Shown in pieces: positions 57,845 to 64,000 of a DNA stretch of 64,000 nucleotides; position 1 is the first letter of the stretch; each line of letters starts with the position of its first letter. The translations under genes and the position numbers were made by a program. Origin of the DNA: Euryhalocaulis caribicus (GTDB taxonomy: Bacteria > Pseudomonadota > Alphaproteobacteria > Caulobacterales > Maricaulaceae); the NCBI RefSeq assembly GCF_000412185.1, contig NZ_ASJA01000014.1, positions 1 through 64,000 on the forward strand, written 5' to 3'. The notes beneath the pieces were generated by a model that saw only the letters and a program-made list of their open reading frames with translations, searched no databases and was not told the origin of the DNA.

Positions 57845-58009
57845 CGCAGCCGCCTCTAAATTGAACCTAATTCTCGCTATAACGACTGTTTTCGCCTCGG
57901 CAAGCGAAATCAGTGTCACCCTGTATCCATCGCGTGGTCACTGGTTTGTCTATGATCGAGGCGTCTAGGCGGTTAGGCTCCGCCGGTGCAGCAAGAGAGG
58001 CGCACCTAA

Positions 58010-58519
58010 GTGAGATCGAACGCGCTTCTTGTCACCGCGTGTCTGCTGATCGCCTGCTTTCTGGCCGCCCTGCTCGGCGCGTTGCAGAACCTGCTTACCT
58101 ATTCGGTCAGCCGGTCATGGTTCCATGACTGGAAATTCTCGCAATTCGATATTCCGTCCGCACTGCATGGCCGGGCCGGCGCCAGCCTCGTCGGCCTCCT
58201 GGCGACCTGGTGGCTGGGGCTGATCCTCGGCCTCGTACTGCTGATCCCCTGCCTGTTCCAGCCGACGCCGCGCCGAATGTTCAGCGCTTTCCTGAAAGCC
58301 GCGCTCTTCGTGCTTGCGGCCGCCCTCATCGCAGAGATCGCCGCCGCGCTCTGGGGGCTGGCGCGCATCAATAGCGAGACCGCGCCCGGCTGGACGCGCG
58401 TCTTCGACGACCCGGCCGCCGCCGCCCGGGTCCAGTTCATCAATTTTATCGGCTATCTCGCAGCGGCGTGCGCAACCATTGCGGCGGCCGCTTACAGCTT
58501 TCACCGCCGAAATCATTGA
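58010..58519 (+). CDS. Predicted four-helix membrane protein
   Basis: The 169-residue protein has four hydrophobic segments (about 7-27, 57-77, 92-113, 144-162) with a soluble loop (about 29-50, containing WFHDWKF) after the first. Start is GTG at 58010, preceded by AAGAGAGG about 10 bases upstream. The family is not recognised. Downstream tRNA is convergent 16 bases after the stop. Confidence 0.75.
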   Translation: MRSNALLVTACLLIACFLAALLGALQNLLTYSVSRSWFHDWKFSQFDIPSALHGRAGASLVGLLATWWLGLILGLVLLIPCLFQPTPRRMFSAFLKAALFVLAAALIAEIAAALWGLARINSETAPGWTRVFDDPAAAARVQFINFIGYLAAACATIAAAAYSFHRRNH

Positions 58520-58535
58520 ATTGAAAAAGAGAAAA

Positions 58536-58612
58536 TGGTGGCGGGGGGGAGACTCGAACTCCCGACCTCAGGATTATGAGTCCTGCGCTCTAACCAGCTG
58601 AGCTACCCAGCC
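58536..58612 (-). tRNA. tRNA with anticodon CAT (Met elongator or Ile2)
   Basis: The reverse complement folds as a tRNA: acceptor start GGCTGGG, D-arm GCTC/GAGC, anticodon stem CAGGA/TCCTG with loop CTCATAA, T-arm GGGAG/CTCCC with TTCGAGT, discriminator A and encoded CCA. Anticodon CAT reads AUG if unmodified or AUA after lysidine (Ile2). The acceptor 3' strand is CCCCGCC, so the fourth pair is T-C, a mismatch. The 3' trailer begins TTTTCTCT. Confidence 0.93.
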
Positions 58613-58693
58613 ACGTCTCATTGACGAGAGGGGCAGGGATATACGGGTCAAAGCCCCGGCAAGCAAGCAGGGCTGTGCAGCGCGCGCCGATTA

Positions 58694-59434
58694 TCAGGCG
58701 TTCTCCGGCGGATACCGCCCGCTGGCCGCGTCCGGCCCGTCAATATGAGAGGCCGCCGCATCGCGTTTGCGCAGCAGCAACAGGCCATCGCCCAGCGACA
58801 GGAAAACCTGGTCGAACCGGCCATCGGATTTCGCCGTCACGGCCACTTCGCGCAACGCCCGCGTGGCGGGATCGTCCGCGTCCTGCTCGGCCACCTTGCC
58901 GCTCCACAGAACATTGTCGAGCACCATCAGCCCGCCCGGCCGCAACAGGCTGGCCGCCTCTTCGTAATAGGCGCCGTAATTTTCCTTGTCGGCGTCCAGG
59001 AAGACCATGTCCACGCTGTCGGAAAGCCCCTCCGCGCCCAGCGCCTTCAGGCTGTTCATGGCACCGCCGGGCCGTTTCTCGATCACGTCATCGACCCGGG
59101 CTTCCTTCCAGTAGCCCTCCGCGATGTCCAGAAACTCTTCTGAGATATCGCACGCGATGACGCGCGCGTTTGTCCCGTGGATTTCCTTCATCGGCAGGGC
59201 CATGGCCAGCGCCGAATAGCCCGTGAACGTCCCGACCTCGATATAGATTCGCGCCCCGGTCAGCCGCGCCAGAAACGCCATGAAGGCGCCCTGCTCGGCG
59301 CCGATCTGCATATTGGCGTCGTCGCGCTCCGCGGTTTCGGCGCGGCACCGGGCGAGGGCGGGATGCTCCTCGCGGTTGGCGCTGACGATATAGGCGTCGA
59401 GCTTGTCGCTCACTCCGATGGTTCTGCGGGACAT
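58694..59434 (-). CDS. Class I SAM-dependent O-methyltransferase
   Basis: The 246-residue protein is of the caffeoyl-CoA O-methyltransferase/COMT type: EVGTFTGYSALAMA (about 66-79) is the SAM loop, DADKENYGAYYE (about 151-162) is the metal-binding motif, and LDNVLWSGKV follows at about 177-186. It should methylate a catechol-type hydroxyl. Starts 13 bases after zapE on the same strand. Substrate unknown. Confidence 0.92.
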   Translation of the reverse strand: MSRRTIGVSDKLDAYIVSANREEHPALARCRAETAERDDANMQIGAEQGAFMAFLARLTGARIYIEVGTFTGYSALAMALPMKEIHGTNARVIACDISEEFLDIAEGYWKEARVDDVIEKRPGGAMNSLKALGAEGLSDSVDMVFLDADKENYGAYYEEAASLLRPGGLMVLDNVLWSGKVAEQDADDPATRALREVAVTAKSDGRFDQVFLSLGDGLLLLRKRDAAASHIDGPDAASGRYPPENA

Positions 59435-59447
59435 GGATCAGGCTCTC

Positions 59448-60521
59448 CTACTGATTGTGGGGCGTGATCTCCGCGCGTCTCATCTCCTGTATACGCGAGG
59501 CGGCGCGTTGAAACTCGAAGGAATAATCGCCGCGCCCATAGAGTTGTTCCGGCTCCGACTCAGCGCGCGCCACCAGCACCGTGTCGTTCTCGTAGAGCGC
59601 ATCGATCAGCGTCACCAGGCGTTTCGCCGCGTCGCGCCGGCTCTCGTCCAGCGCCGGGATATCCTCGACAAACAGCACGCGGTAGCGCCGCGCCAGCGCC
59701 AGATAGTCTCCCGCGCCCAGCGCCCGGCCGCACAGATCCTCGAACGGGAAACGCGCGCACCCCGCCGCCGCCCGCGGCACGTTCAACACCCGCCCCTTCA
59801 CCATCACGGACTCCGCCTCTTCAGACGCCCCGCCGGTCGCGCGCTCCCACAGCGTCTCCAGCTTGCGTTCGGACGCCGCGTTCAGCGGGGTCAGCCACAG
59901 ATCCTCCCCGGCCAGCGCCTGCCGCCGGTAATCGTGCCCGGCGTCCAGCTGCACCACCTCCATCGACTCGCAGATCAGATCAATGAACGGCATGAAGAGC
60001 TGGCGGTTGATCCCGCCCTCATACAGCTCCGTCGGCGCCCGGTTGGAGGTGGCGACCACCGTCACCCCCTCCCCGAACAGGTGATCGAAAAACCGGCCCA
60101 CGATCATGGCGTCGGCGATGTCGTTGATTTCCGCCTCGTCCAGGCAGAACAGTCTCGCCGATTTCGCCATCACTTTCGCGGTCTGGCGGATCGGGTCGCT
60201 CTCCCCGGCCTTGCGGCGCGTTTCCAGATCGTCGTGAACCTCGGCCATGAAGTCGTGGAAATGCAGGCGGCGCTTCTCGCGCAGCGGCGCGTGTTCAAAG
60301 AACAGCGACATCAGCATGGACTTGCCGGTGCCCACGGGGCCATAGATCCAAAGCCCCGGCGGCGCGCTTTTCTTGCGCCCGAACCAGCCGCGCCCGGATT
60401 CGCCGACGCCCTCGGAAACGCGGGACAGGATCTCCGCCGCGTGCTCCTGTTCGGGATCGCGCTTCAGCGTTCCGGCCGCGACCTTTTCGCGCCAGGCTTC
60501 AAGAACGGATGGGCCCCTCAA
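59448..60521 (-). CDS. zapE: Cell division protein ZapE (AFG1-type ATPase)
   Basis: The 357-residue protein has the P-loop GPVGTGKS at 61-68, FHDFMAEVH (about 92-100), a Walker B-type CLDEAEIND (about 138-146) and TSNRAPTELYEGG. ZapE/AFG1 ATPases modulate the FtsZ ring or act on mitochondrial complexes. The ATG overlaps the DUF2794 stop by 4 bases, so they are coupled. Confidence 0.95.
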   Translation of the reverse strand: MRGPSVLEAWREKVAAGTLKRDPEQEHAAEILSRVSEGVGESGRGWFGRKKSAPPGLWIYGPVGTGKSMLMSLFFEHAPLREKRRLHFHDFMAEVHDDLETRRKAGESDPIRQTAKVMAKSARLFCLDEAEINDIADAMIVGRFFDHLFGEGVTVVATSNRAPTELYEGGINRQLFMPFIDLICESMEVVQLDAGHDYRRQALAGEDLWLTPLNAASERKLETLWERATGGASEEAESVMVKGRVLNVPRAAAGCARFPFEDLCGRALGAGDYLALARRYRVLFVEDIPALDESRRDAAKRLVTLIDALYENDTVLVARAESEPEQLYGRGDYSFEFQRAASRIQEMRRAEITPHNQ

Positions 60522-60865
60522 CCGATCAGCCGCAGTCGTTTCGGCTCGAGAATGCGCAGCGCCATCGCCAAATCCCGTCCGCGTTTGAGAATCTGTCCGC
60601 CCATGCCGACAATCATATACGCGCCCTGGCGCTGGGCCAGTTGCGGGTGCTTTTCGATGCGGTAGAGCGGCGCCTCGCTGGCGCGGCGGAAGACAGAGAA
60701 CACGGCGCGGTCCTCGAGATGGTCGATCGCATAGTCACGCCATTCGCCGCCGGCCACCTGCCGCCCGTAGAGCGACAGGATCGCGTCCAGCTCGCGCCGG
60801 TCGAAGGCGACCTGCGCGCGGCGTCTGGAACGCCCGCCGGACTGATTTGCGGCGGGCGGACTCAT
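60518..60865 (-). CDS. DUF2794-family protein
   Basis: The 115-residue protein is built around FDRRELDAILSLYGRQVAGGEWRDYAID (key residues D-R-x-E-L and G-E-W-R-D-Y-A-I-D), then AVFSVFRR, PLYRIEKHPQLAQRQG and LKRGRDL, the marks of DUF2794, an alphaproteobacterial family of unknown function. It lies directly before zapE. The upstream 282 bases hold its promoter. Confidence 0.9.
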   Translation of the reverse strand: MSPPAANQSGGRSRRRAQVAFDRRELDAILSLYGRQVAGGEWRDYAIDHLEDRAVFSVFRRASEAPLYRIEKHPQLAQRQGAYMIVGMGGQILKRGRDLAMALRILEPKRLRLIG

Positions 60866-61147
60866 ATGGGATCTCCCAAATCGTCTCCTCTCATCACGAA
60901 AACCATATTACCAAGATTTAACCGGCGCCACGCAATAGCCTTATTTCGGTCAGGCTGCGGACAAATCCTGCTTTCAGAGTGTGAATTGTCGGCTGGTGCT
61001 GCTTCGATAAGTCCGCATCCTGGTTTTGACAGCCCCCCAGCCCCCGGGATCTGCGTCTTGCGGCCCAGCCGACATCCCTCCTTCCCCCACACCCCTTGCG
61101 ATGACCCGGCGCTGGCGCGCGTCCCCCATGCCCGCTAGGCAATAGGG
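60866..61147. other. Intergenic region before DUF2794 and VOC genes
   Basis: A 282-base spacer. On the minus strand GAGAGGAG provides the ribosome site for DUF2794. The TTTAAATCT-type AT stretch near 60915 may hold its promoter. No RNA gene or convincing small frame seen. Confidence 0.3.
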
Positions 61148-61525
61148 ATGCGTCTGAACCAGGTCACGTTTCCGGTTGCCGATATCCCGCGCGCCCGCGC
61201 CTTCTGGCTGAAGCTGGGTTTCGCGCTGATCGTTGATTCGCCGCACTATTGCCGCTTCGAAACGCCGGAGGGCGAGGCGACGCTCTCCATCTCCCTCAAT
61301 CCGGAAGCGGCCGGATCCGGCCCGAAAGTCTATTTCGAATATGAAAGCGCCGAGGCGCTGGATTTCGCCGTCGCCCTTTATGAGCGCAACGGAATCGAAT
61401 TCGAGACCGCGCCCGAAGATCAGTCCTGGCTTTGGCGCGAAGCCCGGCTGACAGATCCCGACGGCAACCGCCTCATCCTCTATTACGCCGGCGAAAACCG
61501 CCTCAATCCGCCGTGGCGGGTATAG
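61148..61525 (+). CDS. VOC/glyoxalase-family protein
   Basis: The 125-residue protein is one VOC module: a MRLNQVTFPVADIPRARAFW beta-alpha-beta start (20 residues, key N-Q-V-T and D-I-P-R-A) and a C-terminal LTDPDGNRLILYYAGE strand. The usual first metal His is Gln at position 5, so catalytic use is uncertain; the Glu before the end could still bind metal. Start is preceded by GCAATAGGG. It overlaps the convergent 333-residue gene by 23 bases at the 3' ends. Confidence 0.9.
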   Translation: MRLNQVTFPVADIPRARAFWLKLGFALIVDSPHYCRFETPEGEATLSISLNPEAAGSGPKVYFEYESAEALDFAVALYERNGIEFETAPEDQSWLWREARLTDPDGNRLILYYAGENRLNPPWRV

Positions 61526-62504
61526 GGCAGGCGCGCAGGATCGGCGCGGCGAGGAGTTCGTACGGAGATCGCGCATCATCGGAGGGCCGTTCGGCTGGAA
61601 CGCTTCGCCCGAGAATGGCCAGATAACGGTCCGCGCCTTTGCAAAAATGAAACGGGACCTCGTGATAGGGCAGCTGCCCCAACGACAGACTCGCCCGCAG
61701 TCTGATCTGTTCGAGCTGATCCGGGTCAGTTTCGCCACGCGAACGATGGTCGAGCCAGGCCAGCGTCGCCAATCCATTCAGGCGCGGCGCGCAATCCGGA
61801 TCAATCATCTCAACCGCTTCACGGAAACTCTCCTCGGGATTGCTCGCCTGCGCATCCCTCTCAAGAAGCGCCTCCTCCAGAAGGCCGGCATTGAGATAAG
61901 CCAGACCAGCGGTCAGTTGGCGCATATCGGGGCCGTCCGTGGGCGTTTGGTCTCCGTAATCTCCCGCGCTGACGCTCACAGTCTCGGGCTTGATCTCTTC
62001 GACGCGCTGGCGGCTTCGCTCATAATCGCCGGAAATCACGCCGCGCCATGCGTCATGAATCCGGGACCGGAAAAGGTCCGGATAAAAGCCGTACAGACCC
62101 GTCAACCGGCCATGGACTGGCTCTCCTTCTCCCGCCTTGTCGCCATCATGGGTCTCGTAAAAGTCCAGATATTCCGGGCCAGTTAGAGGATACTCATTCC
62201 GGAGAAATCGCCGCGTAACGCTCTGATCGAGCTTTTCCTTGAATGCCTCGTTTGTGATCGCTGCGGAAGACCGCGCCCCGGGCGGAATGAGCGCCTGCCG
62301 TTCCGCATACTCCCAATTGCTCGGGCTGAAGCTGACCGGAACCCGGTTGCCGAGGCCCGCCAGGTCAACGCTGCCCGGCCGGCAGGCGCTTCTATCGATA
62401 AGCGGCGTGTATAGCTCTTCAAAAGCATTTTCTGTCTGGGCGCTGCCTTCAGCCGGGCTGAACGCAAGGAAGATAAAGGCGGCAAGGCAGGTTCTGGCTT
62501 TCAT
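61503..62504 (-). CDS. Exported protein of unknown function
   Basis: The 333-residue protein has a signal peptide (about 1-21, SAQT), then alternating hydrophilic helices with TPR-like spacing in the second half (GLAYLNAGLLEEALLERDAQA near 215-235). Four cysteines (about 40, 242, 298 and 325) are noted. I cannot name the family. Codon choice is less GC-biased than in neighbours. Overlaps the VOC gene end by 23 bases. Confidence 0.78.
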   Translation of the reverse strand: MKARTCLAAFIFLAFSPAEGSAQTENAFEELYTPLIDRSACRPGSVDLAGLGNRVPVSFSPSNWEYAERQALIPPGARSSAAITNEAFKEKLDQSVTRRFLRNEYPLTGPEYLDFYETHDGDKAGEGEPVHGRLTGLYGFYPDLFRSRIHDAWRGVISGDYERSRQRVEEIKPETVSVSAGDYGDQTPTDGPDMRQLTAGLAYLNAGLLEEALLERDAQASNPEESFREAVEMIDPDCAPRLNGLATLAWLDHRSRGETDPDQLEQIRLRASLSLGQLPYHEVPFHFCKGADRYLAILGRSVPAERPSDDARSPYELLAAPILRACPIPATAD

Positions 62505-62556
62505 GCGGACAGGGTGACCGTCTGCCTGACCACGTCAAGCAGACGGGAAAAGCCGC

Positions 62557-63258
62557 CTACGGCAACCGCCCCGCGCCCAGCACCGGCCCAAGCCCGCGCG
62601 TCTGGACCAGCACCGCGGCGCCGTTTCCGTCATCGGCGACGGAAAATGTCTCCGTTCCGCCCGTCCATTCGCCCAGCCGCTCGATATCGGTGACCGGATT
62701 GACCGCCGTATAGGTGCGCCCGGCATTTTCCCCGCGCGAGACATCCACGCTGACCTCGCCCGGCTGATACCGCACCAGCCACACATCCGCCCCGCCTTCC
62801 GGCGCGGCGGCCGCTTTGACGGTCACAGACACCGCGTCGCCGGCGGTTTCCGTGGTGATTTCCGGTCCTGTAGCGGCGCCGGATTTGCGGCTTTTTATAA
62901 AACCGCCCACGTCGCCGCGCCGCGATCCGACCCCTTCCAGCGTCCCATCGGCCACGATTTGCGGCGTATAGACCCGCTTGGCGTTGAACGCCTTGGCATA
63001 GTCGCGCTGGCGTTCGGTGAACTCCGGATCGCCAAACGTGTCTTCCCAGCCCAGATAATCCCAGTAGGTCACGCCATAGGTCAGGATCAGCAGGTCGTCC
63101 CGTTCCGCCGAAAGATCGCGCATCAGCGCATTGGCCGGCGGGCAGGAGGAGCAGCCCTGGCTGACAAACAGCTCCAGAACCACCGGCTTGTCCGCAGCCT
63201 CGGCGGAACAGGCGGCGGCGAGCAGGGCGGCGGATAGGCTGAGGGTCTTGAACATCAT
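62557..63258 (-). CDS. DUF1223 thioredoxin-like exported protein
   Basis: The 233-residue protein has a signal (about 1-22; a lipobox reading LAAAC and an AEA cleavage site are both possible). A VVLELFVSQGCSSCPPAN stretch gives CxxC-type CSSC in the thioredoxin-like position (about 38-41), followed by TYWDYLGWEDTFG and VYTPQIVADG, DUF1223 marks. Function is not established; redox or copper handling is plausible. MM at the start leaves ATG 63258 or 63255. Confidence 0.9.
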   Translation of the reverse strand: MMFKTLSLSAALLAAACSAEAADKPVVLELFVSQGCSSCPPANALMRDLSAERDDLLILTYGVTYWDYLGWEDTFGDPEFTERQRDYAKAFNAKRVYTPQIVADGTLEGVGSRRGDVGGFIKSRKSGAATGPEITTETAGDAVSVTVKAAAAPEGGADVWLVRYQPGEVSVDVSRGENAGRTYTAVNPVTDIERLGEWTGGTETFSVADDGNGAAVLVQTRGLGPVLGAGRLP

Positions 63259-63534
63259 GCCCGAAGGATAAGCGCCGCCCCCGCGCACGGCCCAATCACT
63301 TCGCTGTTATGGCCGGTTACGGGCGCAATCCGCATTGACCGCCGCGCCGGGACGCCGTATCGAGCGCGCGCTGGGCCTTGAGGAAGCGCCCGCCGCTCGC
63401 GGGCGAGCAATCGTCACGGTGAAGTCTTCCGCCTTATTCACGGCCTTGCTGGTTTTCAGAAAACAGCATGCGGTCCGATGGCAATGCGAGCGCCCGTCCA
63501 ATTTCCGCATGCTTGTAACTGGAACAGGCTTGCC
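63259..63534. other. Intergenic region before DUF1223 and glyoxalase-superfamily genes
   Basis: A 276-base divergent spacer. No strong promoter or coding frame is evident; a GGAACAGGCTT lies before the downstream ATG. Confidence 0.3.
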
Positions 63535-63972
63535 ATGAATGACTCAACACCCCTTCCCGCCCTTGATGCGCTCAAGAATCAGGCGAAACGCCTGCGCGCA
63601 CGCCTTGCAGAGGACGGCGATTTTCTTTCCCACAGCGAGACGCTGGAGCTTGTCGCGCGCCAGTATGGCTATCGCGACTGGAACACCATCCACGCCGCCT
63701 GCGGCAACCGGCCCCGGACTCCGGTCGCGGTCGGCGCTCAGGTCAGCGGCCATTATCTGGGCCAGCCTTTCACGGGCGAGGTGATCGGAGTCCAGAAACT
63801 CTCGGACAACGGCCGCGCCCGCATCACGCTGGACTTCCATGAGCCCGTCGATGTCGTGAAATTCGACAGCTTCTCGGCTTTTCGAAAGCGCGTTTCCTGC
63901 GTCATAGGCGCGGACGGCCGCACGGCGGAGAAGACCTCCGACGGTCAGCCGCAAATGATTCTGACGCTGTAA
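63535..63972 (+). CDS. Glyoxalase-superfamily protein
   Basis: The 145-residue protein has an N-terminal helical section with LKNQAKRLRARL and HSETLELVARQYGYRDWNT (about 35-53), the mark of the glyoxalase superfamily (GSP) family, then a small beta domain with GEVIGVQKLSDNGRARITLDF. Start at 63535 is preferred to 63478. Role unknown. The sequence after the stop shows AAAAGGGCCGGCGAGCCG, which may begin a terminator cut by the window end. Confidence 0.88.
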   Translation: MNDSTPLPALDALKNQAKRLRARLAEDGDFLSHSETLELVARQYGYRDWNTIHAACGNRPRTPVAVGAQVSGHYLGQPFTGEVIGVQKLSDNGRARITLDFHEPVDVVKFDSFSAFRKRVSCVIGADGRTAEKTSDGQPQMILTL

Positions 63973-64000
63973 CGATAAGAAAAGGGCCGGCGAGCCGCCT

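Noticed and set aside
63307-63510. Minus-strand 67-codon frame upstream of the last gene
   Set aside because: No family, no ribosome site, and Arg/Ala/Ser-rich composition typical of chance frames in high-GC DNA.

Overview
The window is a gene-dense, high-GC chromosomal segment of an alphaproteobacterium. Lines of evidence are the heme cluster hemC-hemD-Mic60-like-hemY, an alphaproteobacterial aa3 cytochrome c oxidase operon with a small CoxF-like gene, an isolated cobS-cobT pair, a DUF2794 gene, a UrcA-family protein and one CtrA-like operator. The overall set fits a stalked or budding marine Caulobacterales/Maricaulales-type organism; that placement is inference. No insertion sequence, prophage, CRISPR array, rRNA or plasmid module was seen.

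Layout. 1-5000: a small coiled-coil gene, tRNA-Thr(CGT), then hemY-like, Mic60-like, hemD and hemC, all on the minus strand. 5035-7178: divergent tsaD-gpsA. 7175-12102: minus-strand thpR, trkH, a phytase-like esterase, an MFS carrier and a lipoprotein. 12162-16486: cobT, cobS and an unusual GNAT-EAL fusion. 16546-22774: the cytochrome oxidase operon, in transcription order ctaC, ctaD, ctaB, coxF-like, ctaG, ctaE, DUF983, SURF1. 23045-27340: a TPR protein, tldD and a TonB-dependent receptor behind a leader hairpin. 27427-32517: a POT peptide carrier, then a cupin and a Cys-nucleophile hydrolase divergent from an AraC regulator. 32538-37163: rsmE-gshA divergent from a semialdehyde dehydrogenase-hydrolase pair. 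37177-38726: a small protein under a CtrA-like site, bacterioferritin, Bfd and a membrane protein. 38846-43457: ubiA, an M16 peptidase pair and an AlkA-type glycosylase. 43454-48087: wrbA, exported MsrB, a GST divergent from an ETF-beta lysine methyltransferase homologue, MarR, enoyl-CoA hydratase and an SDR. 48286-53738: tandem small GNATs, DUF2237, and a glutathione-dependent formaldehyde oxidation run (frmA ... fghA) with two inserted genes. 53740-58519: a membrane AraC regulator, UrcA, two convergent RTX paralogues and a membrane protein. 58536-64000: tRNA(CAT), an O-methyltransferase, zapE, DUF2794, a VOC protein, an unknown exported protein, DUF1223 and a glyoxalase-superfamily protein.

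The genes are mostly housekeeping: heme supply, cytochrome oxidase assembly, thiol/redox defence (gshA, frmA/fghA, wrbA, msrB, GST), iron storage (bfr/bfd) and tRNA modification (tsaD). Genes are tightly packed with frequent 1-8 base start/stop overlaps. The most interesting points are the GNAT-EAL fusion, the convergent RTX pair, the small ORF with an ideal ribosome site ahead of the AraC gene, the hairpin leader of the TonB receptor, the CtrA-like site, and divergent gene pairs whose start codons share a CATG. I do not see a clearly new multi-gene system.
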